Source of the DNA: Adiantum capillus-veneris
Taxonomy: Eukaryota; Streptophyta; Polypodiopsida; Polypodiales; Pteridaceae
Assembly (NCBI GenBank): GCA_014529385.2
Contig: CM043953.1
Coordinates: 95,972,342 to 96,036,341, forward strand
Direction: 5' to 3'
Length of the DNA stretch: 64,000 bases
Positions 11,265 to 22,793 of the stretch are shown one piece after another; position 1 is the first letter of the stretch; each line of letters opens with the position of its first letter. The position numbers and the translations under genes are program-made. The notes below the pieces were generated by a model that saw only the letters and a program-made list of their open reading frames with translations, was not told where the DNA came from and did no database searches.

Positions 11265-12808
11265 ATGGCTTCACACAAGGATCAGTTGACTCCCTCTGCA
11301 TTTGGAGATGCGGGTAGGGATCACAACGAAGATTCCGACAAAGAGCATGGCCCGTCTCGGCATACTCAGGCGGAGCAAAGAGAGATGAAGCGTCGTCAAT
11401 TAATCGGCGATGCAACAAAGATGATGCTCAGTTTTGCGAAGGATCCGAAATTGACAAAATATATGAGCAAGACTTCTTTTCAGGAAGTGCATACGCAGTG
11501 GCAGAAAACCACTACACCACCCCTGAAACCTGCTCTCAAGAACCTTTTGATCACAAACAGTTTTCAGAGAAGGAATTACAAGAAGTGGTTGATGCACGGA
11601 TTGCTCAGCTTTTTCACGCGCAAAAGAAAGCCAAAAAGCACGGCAAAAAGCAGAAGAAAAGCACTGACTTTCCGGGATATTTGGGTCGTCAGTCGACTTT
11701 TGACAAGGCAAAGAAACAGAAGAAGCGTGTTCGATTTGAAGGAGTACCCAGTTCTTATTCTTCTTCTTCTGACAGTTCTTCTAGCTCTTCAGATTCAAAC
11801 GAAGAAGACAGAAAAGGTAAAAAGCGAAGCAAGAAACAAAGCTTCGGAAAGGGCAAGAAAAAGGCAAAGAAGGCTAAATCTCACCTAGAGCCTGACAGTT
11901 CTACTGAGGACTCATCTACAGACAGCTCAGATTCTGATGATGGAAACTTCTATGCGAACAAGAAGAATTTTTACAAAGCCAACCAGTATGACTTTCTCGA
12001 AGATAAAAGCAAGAAAGTCCGAGAGTTTAAGGAGGTGGCCACTCGATCAAGTTTGATACTTTTTCAGGATACTCAGATACTTCGAAGGCTTTGTCTTTTA
12101 TACAACAGTTTGACATCGGAGGACGCTATTCAAAGCACTCCAAGATTCGGAGAGCTGCCTCTTACTTTAAGGGGAATGCTCGTACTTGGTGGTCCACGCT
12201 TCTTTTAAACAAGATTGCGCCAGTTAAATGGCTGAAATTTAAGAAGCTTTTTATTTCTTCTTGGTCATGAAGGAGATATACGAGCTGCTTGGAACCATCT
12301 TCGGATGACCAAGAAAGATACAATCAATGCTTACTATGAAAGATTCTGGAGCTCTTTTCTACCCGCCTCTTCATTCAAGAAGATCTCGTTCGGAGAACAG
12401 ATTGAGCAATTTACCTTGGGTCTACCTACAGAGATCCGAGATCACTGCTTGGAACAGAAGTCAGCTTCTATTCAGGAGTTGATGAGTCATGCGAAGCGGG
12501 GCTTTGCCATTCACTCTGGCAGTCTGACCTACCCCACAGATGAGGCCATGACACAACGAGCCGAACAGACTTCTGGGAATGAATGTAGAAAGAAAAAGAG
12601 CAACCCAGAGAAAAAGGATGCACGACCCAAGCTTACTCCTGAGGAGAGAGCTCGCTTCATCAGAGAGGGGAAGTGCTTTGGATGCGGGGAACATGGACAT
12701 ATCTCCGCGAAGTGCCCTAAAAAGGCACAGAAAGAACAGAATGATAAAGACGACGACAGGGCTGAGAGTTCGAGCGCAACTGAGGAACGTGGCAGAAAAG
12801 GCAGATAG
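11265..12808 (+). pseudogene. gag: B1 gag (capsid plus CCHC zinc knuckle), frameshifted
   Basis: The ATG at 11265 (MASHKDQLTPSAFGDAGRDH) opens gag; the frame shifts near 11500 and again near 12190. The middle is Lys/Ser-rich (KKAKKHGKKQKK, then Ser runs), followed by capsid-like sequence (WKWL-KLFISSW in B2; RFWSSFLPASSFKKISFGEQ here) and a CX2CX4HX4C zinc knuckle, CFGCGEHGHISAKC, at 12674-12715. The minus-strand copy in B2 gives the same order of segments, confirming the reading. Confidence 0.88.
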
Positions 12809-13152
12809 AAAAGCATAACTGGTACCACATGGTGTGGAACCTGCACCGAATCTAAAATGAAAGTACAAACTTTGCCGCTTTTGGGGCAAAGTAAAGGATC
12901 AGGAAGCTCTTTTGAAGGAGCCAAGGCCAACTTCTTTTCACTTGGAGTTGGTGGCTCGATTTGGAATTATGCCCGACAGATTGACACCACAGGCAGAGGT
13001 AGTTCGAGTGGCATCCGGATGGGATGCTGCCATTACACTGAGCATTGGCAAACTTCGTTTGCAATGACAGGGGTGTTCAGGGCACGCGAGTGACGTTCTA
13101 CTAAGGATCCCTTTGTACCACAAGAGCTACCCCGTGGTTGACTACCGGGCCA

Positions 13153-13468
13153 AGAAAGCGACTTTGATAAATGAAGGGCTTAGAGATTGTACTTGATGAA
13201 CTTCAGTTTCTTTACTCATTCTTTTGGGAGAGAACTAAACGATGGATAAAGGTTGAATATGTTTTGGCCTGATCAAAAGAACGCCAAGATTTTTCTCCAC
13301 ACTCATGCCGAGAAAGCGACTTTGATAAATGAAGGGCTTAGAGATTGTACTTGATGAACTTTAGTTTCTTTACTCATTCTTTTGGGAGAGAACTGAACGA
13401 TGGATAAAGGTTGAATATGTTTTGGCCTGATCAAAAGAATGCCAAGATTTTTCTCCACACTCATGCCG
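13153..13468 (+). repeat. 158-bp tandem duplication inside B1 pol
   Basis: Units 13153-13310 and 13311-13468 differ at only a few positions. The duplicated piece lies between protease and RT. The corresponding region of B2 has a single copy, so this arose in B1 or a close ancestor. Confidence 0.9.
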
Positions 13469-14605
13469 ATTGTTTTTCAGAGGGCCTGAAGATCAGACCA
13501 TTGACCTGATACCTAGAAGCACGCCACCGAACCGTGTGAGCCGAGTACAAAATGAAAAGATTATGAACCTAGTGAAAGACCTCTTGGAAAAGGGTCTTGT
13601 CCAGCATAGTACTTCACTGTATTGCTCTCCACTGTTGTTGGATTTGAAGAAAGACAGATCTTGGAGAATGAGCATCGATTATAGCGCTCTCAACAAAATC
13701 ACCATCAAGAACAGATTTCCGATTCCTAGGATCGATGATATACTCGACAGGTTACAGGGATCCTCGTGCTTTAGGAGGACTGACTTGAAGAGTGGATATC
13801 ATCAGATCCGAATTGCGTTGGGAGACGTCTACAAGACAGTCTTTCGAACGACTTTTGGGTTATTTGAGTTTTTTTTGGGTGATGCCTTTTGGCTTAACCA
13901 ATGCTTCTGTGACATTTAAACCGGATAATGGACATAATTTTTCAAGAGTACAGGCTATTTGTTGGCACTTTGTTTGATGATACCATTGTTTTCTCCAAGA
14001 ATGACGCAGAACATAGAGATCATATGCTTCAGAGATACATTTTTTTTGGGACACTTTGTCTCAGCAACAGGAGTGCAAATGGATCCGGCCAAGATAGACA
14101 CTATCATGATTGGCCCGATTTTAAGAATGTCCATGAAGTTGAAAGGTTCTTGGGAGTGTGTTCGTACTACAGACGGTGCATTCGAAAGTTTGCAGAGGTT
14201 GCTTCCCCTTTGCATATTCTTGATACAGAAAGGAGTCCCTTTCTCGTGGGGATCCACAGAGGTGACTGCCTTTCAAACATTGAAAGAGAAATTGACTATA
14301 GGACCAGATTTGACTTTACCGGACTTGCAGAAGTCATTTGAAGTATTTTGTGATGCTTGTGGTCGTAGTCTGGGTGCGGTCTTAATGCAAGAAGGCCATG
14401 CCATTGCTTACGAGAGCCGATTGTTCTCTAGGCTGGAAATGACAGCACAGATTTATGAGAAAGATACAGATTTTGCAGATTTATTTTCACACGGATACGG
14501 GATGGGGAGACAGTAGCCGGATACTCCCTTCGGGAAGGCTACTTGATGAGAAAAACCATGTTGTGCGTTACACAGCCGTTGAGGGAAAAGGTTATGACTG
14601 AATGC

Positions 14606-14653
14606 CACTGTCCACCTTTTACGGGTCACCACTGTCCACCCTTTACGGGTCAC
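14606..14653 (+). repeat. 24-bp tandem duplication in integrase zinc motif
   Basis: CACTGTCCACC-TTTACGGGTCAC occurs twice in a row, doubling an HCPPFTGH segment at the zinc-binding histidine. Small and probably recent. Confidence 0.85.
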
Positions 14654-15394
14654 CGCGGCATTGCTACCACCATGAAGGGAGTAGAGAGATACTTCTTTTG
14701 GCCGAGACTCAAAAAGGATGTGGAAGAGTTTGTGCGCAGTTGCTTAGTATGCCAGAAGGTCAAGTTTGACAGGCATAAGGCACAGGGATTGCTACAACCT
14801 TTACCCATACCCACCCGCCCTTGGGAAAGTATTGCAATGGATTTCATTTTTGATCTCCTGAGAACACAGAATGGTCATGATGATTTTTCGATTACATGGC
14901 ACGTCTGAGACGATTGTCTCCGACAGAGACCCCAGATTTATGAGTTTGTTTTGGAAGGCAATTTGGGAGAACATTGGCATGCAGTTGCAGTTCTCGTCAT
15001 CGTTCCACTTGCAGACTGACAGGCAATCTGAGATTGCCAATTCAGTGGTTTTAGATTTATTGAAGTCTTGTATCTTGGATCAAAAGACTCAATGGGAAAA
15101 GAACTTACCTTTGGTGGAATTTTTCTATAATAACATGATACTCTTCAACGGGGAAGACTCCATTTGAGATTATTGAAAGTGCTGCGAATGTTCCATTCTT
15201 CTTGAGCATGAAAGATTAGATATTTGAAGCGGATGAATATTCGCGAGATTTGGATACGGCTTTTGCCAAGGTTCGCGAGACTTTGCAGAAGTCTCAAGAA
15301 CGACAGAAAAAGGCAGTGGATCGCCATCGTCGCGACTTGAAATTGAAGGAGGATGATTGGGTGCTCTTACGTTTTGGTCTAACAAATTTTCCAA

Positions 15395-17060
15395 ATGAGT
15401 TCAACACTGTTTTTTTTCCTAGCAGAGGCAATTTGTGCCCTAGCTCTAGTGATCTTCCCATTTCTTGAGAGGGAGAGGAGAGAAAATATTGGAGAAAAAA
15501 GACTTGGCAATTTCCACATTCTCTTTGTGAGACTTAGCTTGGATTCCATCTTTGTTCTTCAAAAAAGGGATAAAATCTCTGCATTTTGTCTTTTTCAACA
15601 AAGAAAACATTTAAGAGTTGGGCTTATCAATTTTACCTACCCAAAAAATGTCTGGTCCAAGCAAGGGCAACCTGTGCATCTAGGAGCGCTTCCTTTTTCA
15701 ATTCTTCCTTAAGAATCATGAGCTCAAGGATGAGTGGATCACTAACTGGGGCCTCTTTTTCTAGCAAAGAAATTTTTTGATTAATGAATCATTCTTCTGT
15801 TGGCTTTGATCTCCTTGGAAATTGTTTTAAAATGGTCAAAGCATTCTGGGTATTATTCATAGCGACATCCTAGGCTTTGAAGGCCTTTTTATGGCATGCT
15901 GGAATCTAGTTTGAATAGTGAACAATCGAAGTGGGGCCATCTTGATTTAAAATTGTGGTCTCCTTTATGCATTTCAAACACGAGAGGTTTATGATCAGAC
16001 AACATCAAAGATGAATCTGTTTTACAGCTTACCAGCCAATGATATTGCATTAAGTCCCGAGACAAGTAGACTCTATCAATTCTAGGAGCCTTGTAACAAC
16101 TGCCTTGTTGTTTATTTGACCAAGTAAAACTAGAATCCTCAAAAACATCAACCAAAGTGTGCTTGTCATGCATTTCTTCCCAAAATTCTCTTTCTTTTCC
16201 TAGAATAACTTGTCCCAAAGAACTCCATCCGTCTTTAATATAGGGAACCATCTGGAAATCCCGTGTCATCGAAAGAGGATTATACAAAGAACAAAGCTCT
16301 AACCAGGTAGCAGGTCTTTCAGAGATAGAGTTAGATACATAAATACTGACAACAATATAGTTTAAAGATTCTTTCAGTGTTACAACAACCCATTGTCCTC
16401 TTTGACGATACTGAATGTCAGGGATCAAATGTTCATGTTTGAAAGCAATGCACCCAACACAACACCTCCTTTCTCAGAACTATGGGTGGTGTAGAACCAC
16501 TTAAGCTGACTGCTAATTCTTTGCAGATAGTATACCAAAGAATCCCCTCTTGCCTTAAATGCCTGCAAGCATACAAAATCTAAATGAAGCTGTAAGTCAA
16601 TAATGCACCTTTTGATGCACACAGTTTTAATAGGGTCTGTAAGCCCCTTACGATCAAGGTAGAGACCAACAAATTTATGATTCATTTTTCAGAATCTTTA
16701 AAAGGCTTGACCAATGAAACACAGGCTCTGTTTGGATCAAAATAATTTTCTTTCTTCCTTTTTGTCTTGCTCACTTATTTATGGGGTAGAGACTCTTCCT
16801 TCTCCTGAGTAATGATGATGTCCATTGAATTGAGAGGGGGACTCGGAAAGTTTTTTTATTTCTTCTTTATCTTGCTTTCCAACTCTTGCTGAAGTCCTCA
16901 CTTATCAACTCCTCACTGATCAGATGTGTGGTAGGTTGGGTTGCAGTAACACAATTATCCCCATCTACTGAGTCTTTTGAATTAGAGGACATCAAGGTGT
17001 AATAGGATTGGACACTCCAAGCGAGAAATCAACAGGAGCACACGAACAGAAACTTCAAAA
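15395..17060 (-). pseudogene. LINE fragment: ORF1 tail, AP endonuclease, start of RT
   Basis: Minus-strand non-LTR element. From the right: a short ORF1-like tail; endonuclease start at 16685 (GLTDPIK...DFVCLQAFKA); endonuclease core at 16428-15889 with FTWSNKQQ, RIDRVYLSRDL and the catalytic SDHKPL (SDH at 15991-15999); then linker (EALLDAQVALAWTRHF; FIPFLKNKDGIQ; IAKSFFSNIFSP) that normally leads into RT. RT itself is absent because sequence changes to element B1 at about 15390. The frame is broken between segments. The exact 5' end near 17060 is uncertain. Confidence 0.82.
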
Positions 17061-17069
17061 TTACTGAAC

Positions 17070-17135
<66 letters not shown>

Positions 17136-17470
17136 GAAATGTTATATCAACGTCTTCAAAAGGCCAAAATGACCTATGAGACCAATCTGTTACAAAATGG
17201 TGAATCTAATACCATGTCAGGGTACAAAAGAACTAGATACTACTACTAGAATCCATCCTCATCTGCACTCTGGATATCAAGAGAATATGGCTCGAATCCT
17301 CTGTTGTAGTCTCCGTCGATGCTGTGTAGCCCCTCAGAGAGAGAGAGAGAGAGAGAAATGAAAATGAAATGTTATATTAACGTCTTCAAAAGGCCAAAGT
17401 GACCTATGTGGTGGATCTGATACAAAGTCAGAGTAACAAGATGACAAAATGACAAAATAAAATACTATGG
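17070..17470. repeat. (GA)n tracts, each followed by the same ~130-bp sequence
   Basis: A GA run at 17071-17132 is followed by AAATGAAATGTTATATCAACG...; a shorter GA run at 17337-17356 is followed by nearly the same sequence, with matching downstream blocks up to about 17470. It is an imperfect tandem duplication including its microsatellite. No coding content. Confidence 0.75.
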
Positions 17471-17552
17471 AATCCTAAACTAGGTGTGAACTAAGTAGCT
17501 AGCTGGGATAGCTAGATCACAAGAGATCCAACATCGGTCTCGCTGGCGGATC

Positions 17553-18093
17553 TGTAACAAACTTGGACACTCCAAGTCAAGAATCAATCGCGACAGCACC
17601 AAATAACCACTTCATAACAATTCACAGATCACAATAGATTTGCACTGGCCCGGCGGAGTCCCGTGCCTAGAGACCCCAAAGACTGGCGACCCTTTCGGTA
17701 TTTCTTTTTGTATTAATCAGTTCAAAGTGGGTCGGGATTCACTCTCAGACTCTGTGTCCAGACGCTCTGAGAAGTGAGGCCCTCACCACTAATTTAAAGG
17801 TTACAAGGGATGCCCAAAAGCAGAGCCCCAAAAGCTTCAAATCGAAAGCAACTGCTCTCTCTCTCTCTCACAGAGAGTCAAAACTTGAAAGCAAAAGCAT
17901 TCTCTCTCTCTTTCTCATTGCGTAGAGAAAAAGCAAGATTTGTGTCGCTCATCATTTAAAAAAAAAAATAAAAAGCCTCCGCGATTTCCGGAAATTAGGG
18001 TTTTTGGCAAAAATTAGGGTTTGCAAGAATTTTAGGGTTTTTGGTAGAAATTAGGGTTTCTGCTGTCCATAGCCACGTCATCACTTTGTGACA
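17553..18093 (-). repeat. B2 3' LTR (541 bp)
   Basis: Minus-strand LTR with ends TGTCACAAAG... and ...TTTGTTACA. AAACCCTAA-type motifs cluster at about 17995-18061 as in the other family-B LTRs. An AAGAGAGAGGTA polypurine tract abuts it at 18094-18105 (minus strand). Confidence 0.87.
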
Positions 18094-18659
18094 TACCTCT
18101 CTCTTGAAAGCATTGTAATCGACCGCGATTACGCCTGCAAAAGTGACAAAAGCCATAAACCGTCTTAGCAGACACTGATTGTTAGTACCTACGTACTAGG
18201 AACACACATCTAGCACATGTACAAAATTGACAGTCACATCACACGACATCACCAGACATCACGACATCACATGAAATTGATTTATCGGCAATGTAGCTAG
18301 CAATCACATCTAGGTCCAATCCGGACCTCATCGATGTCCGATTGACTAACCCCTATTGCAACCATGTCTATTCGAGATCAATCAGACCAAAATGTTGCAG
18401 TCATTTCGTCTATCAGTTCGTGCACTCAAAAGAAGTGAAGAAACAAATCAGTATCATTATCAGGAATTCCATTTCATAAAGTCATCCAACAGAATACTGT
18501 CAGCTCTCAGTATCCCTGAAGCTCAAAGAGACATCAGTGACTTTAGTATCAAAATCAAGGTATCTGTTGACAAAGGAGCGGAGTAACTCCCCTCTTGTGC
18601 ATCCCGCACCAGATCTTCGGCCAAGGTGAATTTCTGGGTTCCGTTTGGAGTAGACTATG
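18094..18659 (-). other. B2 3' untranslated internal region
   Basis: Non-coding stretch between the chromodomain ORF and the 3' LTR. The same sequence, diverged, occurs in B3 on both sides of the Copia insertion (24776-25046 and 30420-30700), which is what ties B3 to this family. Confidence 0.75.
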
Positions 18660-19005
18660 CTAAACCAAAACATCGAGGTAAAGTTTCACAATCCGAGGAG
18701 TATCTGCTAGGTCCTCCTCCTCCATCCACTTCGCATCAAATGCAGGAAAGTTCTTGAACTTCACCAAGAACCACCTTCGGACTTTACCTTTCTTCGTATC
18801 TGTATGTGCCAAAATCTGTTCAGGAACAAGGGTCTCCTCGTTTTCTTCCACTGCGGGTTGCTCATCACGCTCCCCATCATCAGACACATCACATTTAAAA
18901 GGTTTCAAGAGACTCACATGGAATGCATCTGGCAGTTTCAATCGGAAGGAGACATCATTTATCTTTTCAGTAATCTGGAAAGGTCCGTAGTATCTCATAC
19001 TAAAA
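18660..19005 (-). pseudogene. B2 integrase C-terminus with chromodomain
   Basis: A 112-residue open frame. It begins with the integrase GPF segment (MRYYGPFQITEKINDVSFRL and HVSLLKPFK), then an acidic linker, then a chromodomain-like stretch (EQILAHTDTKKGK, WFLVKFKNFP, AKWMEEEDLADT). Chromodomains on Gypsy integrases are thought to steer insertion to marked chromatin. The upstream catalytic core is deleted; RNase H sequence joins directly at about 19020, next to a 17-bp duplicated scar (CTGAAAGGGAGTCACCT twice). Confidence 0.8.
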
Positions 19006-19031
19006 GCCTCTCCTTTCCCTCTGAAAGGGAG

Positions 19032-19860
19032 TCACCTCTGAAAGGGAGTCACCTCTGTGGATCCCCACGAGAAAGGGACTCCTTTCTGTGTCAAGATATG
19101 CAAAGGGGAAGCAACCTCTGCAAAATTTCGAATGAACCGCCTGTAGTACGAACACAGTCCCAAGAAGCTTCTAACTTCACGGACATTCTTCAAATTGGGC
19201 CAATCACGGATAGTGTCTATCTTGGTCGGATCCATTTGCACTCCTGCTGCTGCTGCTGAGACAACGTGTCCCAAAAAGTGTATCTCTGAAGCAGACGATC
19301 TCTGTGTTCTGCCTCATTCTTGGAGAAAACAATGATACCATCAAAGAAAGTGCCAACAAATAGCCTGTACTCTCACAAAATCCTGTCCATCATCCGGTTA
19401 AATGTCGCAGGAGCATTGGTTAAGCCAAATGGCATCACCAAAAACTCAAATAACCCAAAAGTCATCCGGAAAGTTTTCTTGTAGACGTCTCCCCGCATGA
19501 TTCTGATATGATGATATCAACTCTTCAGATCAATCCTGCTAAAGCACGAGGGCCCATGTAATCTGTAGAGTATATCATCGATCCTACGAATTGGAAATTT
19601 GTTCTTGATGGTGATTTTGTTGAGAGCTCTAAAATCGATGCACATTCTCCAAGATCCATCTTTCTTCAAAACCAACAACACTGGAGAGCAATACGGTAAA
19701 GTACTAGGCTAGATAAGATCCTTTTCCAAGAGGTCTTTCACGTGGTTCATAATCTCTTTATTCAATGCTCGGCTCACACGATAAGGTGGCCGGTTCGGTG
19801 GTGTGCTTCCAGGTATCAGATCAATGGTCTGATCTTTAGGCCCTCTAAAAAGAAATTGGC
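19032..19860 (-). pseudogene. B2 reverse transcriptase and RNase H start
   Basis: Minus-strand RT in pieces: [41 protein letters not shown], then GTFFDGIIVFS, and [20 protein letters not shown] at 19032-19274. The catalytic site reads FFDG (19337-19348) instead of FFDD, so the second aspartate is lost. RNase H stops at [10 protein letters not shown], where the deletion begins. Confidence 0.85.
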
Positions 19861-19979
19861 ATGAATGTGGAGATTTTTGTTTAGATCAAAACATATTCAA
19901 CCTTTATCCATCGTTCAGTTCTCTCCCAAAAGAATGAGTAAAGAAATTGAAGTTCATCAAGTACAATCTCTGAGCCCTT

Positions 19980-20330
19980 CATTTGTCAAAATTCGCTTTG
20001 TCGGCCCGGTAGTCAACCATGGCGTAGTTCTTGTGGCACCAAGGGATTCCAAGTAGAATGTCACTCGCGTGCCTTGAACACACCCGTCATTGCAAACGAA
20101 GTTTGCCAATGCTCGGTGTAATTAAATGGCAACATCCCGTCCGGGTGCCAGTTTGAACTACCTCCGCCTGTGGCGTCAGTCTGTCGGGCGTAATTACAAA
20201 TCGAGCCGCCAATTCCAAGTGAAAAGAAGTTGGCCTTGGCTCCTTCAAAAGAGCTTCCTGATCCTTCACTTTGCCCCAAAAAGCGGCAAAGTTTGTACTT
20301 TCATTTATTTGATTCGGTGCAGGTCCCACG
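19980..20330 (-). pseudogene. B2 protease region
   Basis: Follows gag on the minus strand, with segments RPTSFHLELAARFVITPDR and a decayed tail resembling the G-PW-HKNYAMVDYRA part of Gypsy proteases. Broken by frameshifts and overlapping the 379-bp duplication. Confidence 0.6.
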
Positions 20331-20937
20331 CCATGTGGTACTAGTTCTGCTTTTCTATCTGCCTTTTCTGCTACGTTCCTCAGCTGCTCCGAACTCTCAG
20401 GCCTGTCCTCGTCCTTATCATTCTGTTCTTTCGGTGCCTTTTTAGGGCACTTTGCGGAGATATGTCCACGTTCCCCGCATCTAAAGCACTTCCCCTCTCT
20501 GATGAAGCGAGCTCTCTCCTCAAGAGTAAGCTTGGGTCGTGCATCCTTTTTCTCTGGGTCTGTCGGGCGTAATTACAAATCGAGCCGCCAATTCCAAGTG
20601 AAAAGAAGTTGGCCTTGGCTCCTTCAAAAGAGCTTCCTGATCCTTCACTTTGCCCCAAAAAGCGACAAAGTTTGTACTTTCATTTATTTGATTCGGTGCA
20701 GGTCCCACGCCATGTGGTACTAGTTCTGCTTTTCTATCTGCCTTTTCTGCTACGTTCCTCAGCTGCTCCGAACTCTCAGGCCTGTCCTCGTCCTTATCAT
20801 TCTGTTCTTTCGGTGCCTTTTTAGGGCACTTTGCGGAGATATGTCCACGTTCCCCGCATCTAAAGCACTTCCCCTCTCTGATGAAGCGAGCTCTCTCCTC
20901 AAGAGTAAGCTTGGGTCGTGCATCCTTTTTCTCTGGG
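20180..20937 (-). repeat. 379-bp tandem duplication across gag zinc knuckle and protease start
   Basis: Units 20180-20558 and 20559-20937 are almost identical; I see one substitution (GCGGCAAAG vs GCGACAAAG). Each carries a CCHC knuckle (CFRCGERGHISAKC). Such identity beside diverged LTRs means a recent event or an assembly artefact. Confidence 0.9.
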
Positions 20938-22297
20938 TTGCTCTTTTTCTTTCTGCTTTCATTCCTAGAAGTCTGTTCGGCTCGTTGTGTCATGGCCTCA
21001 TTTGTGGGGTAGGTCAGACTGCCAGAGTGAATGGCAAAGCCCCGCTTCACATGACTCATCAAGTCCTGAATAGAAGCTGACTTCTGTTCCAAGCAGTGAT
21101 CTCGGATCTCTGTAGGTAGACCCAAGGTAAACCGCTCAATGTGTTCGCTGAACGAGATCTTCTTGAATGAAGAGGCGGGTAGAAAAGAGCTCCAGAATCT
21201 CTCACAGTAAGTATTTATTGTATCTTTCTTGGTCATTCGAAGATGGTTCCAAGCAGCTCGTATATCTCGTTCATACTCTTGCATCAACCAAGAAGAAATA
21301 AAAAGCTTCTTAAATTTCAGCCATTTAATTGGCGCAATCTTGTTTAAAAGAAGCATGGACCACCAAGTGCGAGCATTCCACTTAAAGTAAGAGGCAGCTC
21401 TCCTAATCTTGGAGTGCTTTGAGTAGAGTCCTCCCGCGAAAGCGATGTCAAACTGCTGTATAAAAGACAAAGCCTTCAAAGCATCTGAGTATCCTGAAAA
21501 TGTATCAAATTTGATCGAGTGTCCACCTTCCTTAAACTCTCGGACTTTCTTGCTTTTATCTTCCAGAGAGTCATACTAGTTGGCTTTATAAAAATTCTTC
21601 TTGTTCACATTAAAGTTTCCATCATCGGAGTTTGAACTATCTGTAGATGAGTCCTCAGTAGAACTGTCAGTCTCTGGGCGAGATTTAGACTTCTTTGCCT
21701 TTTTCCCTTTCCGAAGCGTTGTTTCTTGCTTCGCTTTTTACCTTTTCTGTCTTCTTCGCTTGAATCTGAAGAGCTAGAAGAACTGTTAGAAGAAGAAGAA
21801 AAAGAAGAACTGGGTACTCCTTCAAAGTGAATACGCTTCTTCTGTTTCTTTGCTTTGTCAAATGTCGACTGACGACCCAAATAACCCGGGAAGTCGGTGC
21901 CTTTCTTTTGCTTTTTGCCGTGCTTTTTGGCTTTCTTCTGCATGTCAAAAAGCTGAGCAATCCGTGCATCAACCACCTCTTCTAATTCCTTCTTTGAATA
22001 TTGCTTGTGATCATAAGGTTTCTTGAGAGCGGGTTTCGGGGGTGGTGTAGTGGTTTTTTGCCACTGCGCATGCACTTCCTAAAAAGAAGTCTCGCTCATA
22101 TATTTTGCCACTTTCGGATCCTTCGCAAATCGGAACATCATCTTTGTTGCATCGCCGATCAATTGACTACGCTTCATCTCTCTTTGCTCCGCCTTAGTAG
22201 GCCGAGGCGGGCCATACTCTCTGCCGGAATCTTTGTTGTGATCCCTGCCCGCATCTCCAGATGCAGAGGGAGTCTACTGATCCTTGCGTGAAGCCAT
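20520..22297 (-). pseudogene. gag: B2 gag, frameshifted
   Basis: The ATG at 22297-22295 matches the B1 gag start but a stop follows within a few codons (MASRKDQ then stop). Open pieces are 22075-21605 (Lys-rich, Ser-run part) and 21479-20520 (capsid, KWNARTWWSMLLLNKIAPIK, through the zinc knuckle and into protease-adjacent sequence). Same order as B1. Confidence 0.86.
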
Positions 22298-22356
22298 AGG
22301 TGCCGCGGAAAAAAATTTGGGGATCGGATTTCCCGTAGGAGAGAAATTGGCCGTGC

Positions 22357-22368
22357 TTTGATACCACT
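22357..22368 (-). other. B2 primer-binding site
   Basis: Minus-strand TGGTATCAAAGC directly inside the 5' LTR; one mismatch from the B1 site TGGTATCAGAGC. Confidence 0.85.
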
Positions 22369-22369
22369 G

Positions 22370-22730
22370 TAACAGACTTGGACACTCCAAGTCGAGAATC
22401 AATCACAACAACACCAAATAACCACTTCAAAATAATTCACAGATCACAATAGATTTGCACTAGCCCGACGGAGTTCCGTGCCTAGAGATATTGGCCCCAA
22501 ACACTGGCGCCCCTTTTGGTATTTCTTTATGTATTAAATCAATGTCAAAGTACAAAAGAGCGGTTAGGTTTTCACTCTCAGACTCTGCATCCATATGCTG
22601 AGTGTGCCCTAAATCACTTATTTATTTGTTTACAAGGTATGCCCAAAAGCAGAGCCCCAAAAGCTTCCAGAACAAGAGCAAAAATTCTCTCTCTCTCAAA
22701 CCCTCTATAGGGCTTTCAAAATAAAGCAAG

Positions 22731-22793
<63 letters not shown>

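Larger units (their letters stand above)
10638..15390 (+). mobile_element. Chromodomain-type Ty3/Gypsy element B1, 3'-truncated
   Basis: Order 5' LTR, tRNA-Met primer site, gag with zinc knuckle, protease remnant, RT, RNase H and integrase, all on the plus strand and in several broken frames. The element stops abruptly near 15390 inside the integrase C-terminal region, where minus-strand LINE sequence begins, so the chromodomain, 3' UTR and 3' LTR are missing. Copies B2, B3 and the fragment at 33.7-35.3 kb belong to the same family; the chromodomain is visible in B2 and B3. Confidence 0.88.
12830..15390 (+). pseudogene. pol: B1 pol (protease remnant, RT, RNase H, integrase), broken
   Basis: A decayed protease tail precedes 13153. 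RT covers about 13490-14200, with SGYHQIRI and a catalytic LFDD at 13970-13981 (Phe replacing the usual Tyr), then LGVCSYYRR. RNase H shows VFCDACGRSLGAVLMQEGH (about 14345-14400) and is cut short near 14515. Integrase has the zinc-binding motif (GHRGIATTMKGVERYFFWPR...CLVCQK, 14600-14765), a core with MDFIFD and SDRDPRFMS, and a C-terminal DRHRRDLKLKEDDWVLLRF that ends at the truncation. Frames change several times, so no polyprotein can be made. Confidence 0.88.
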
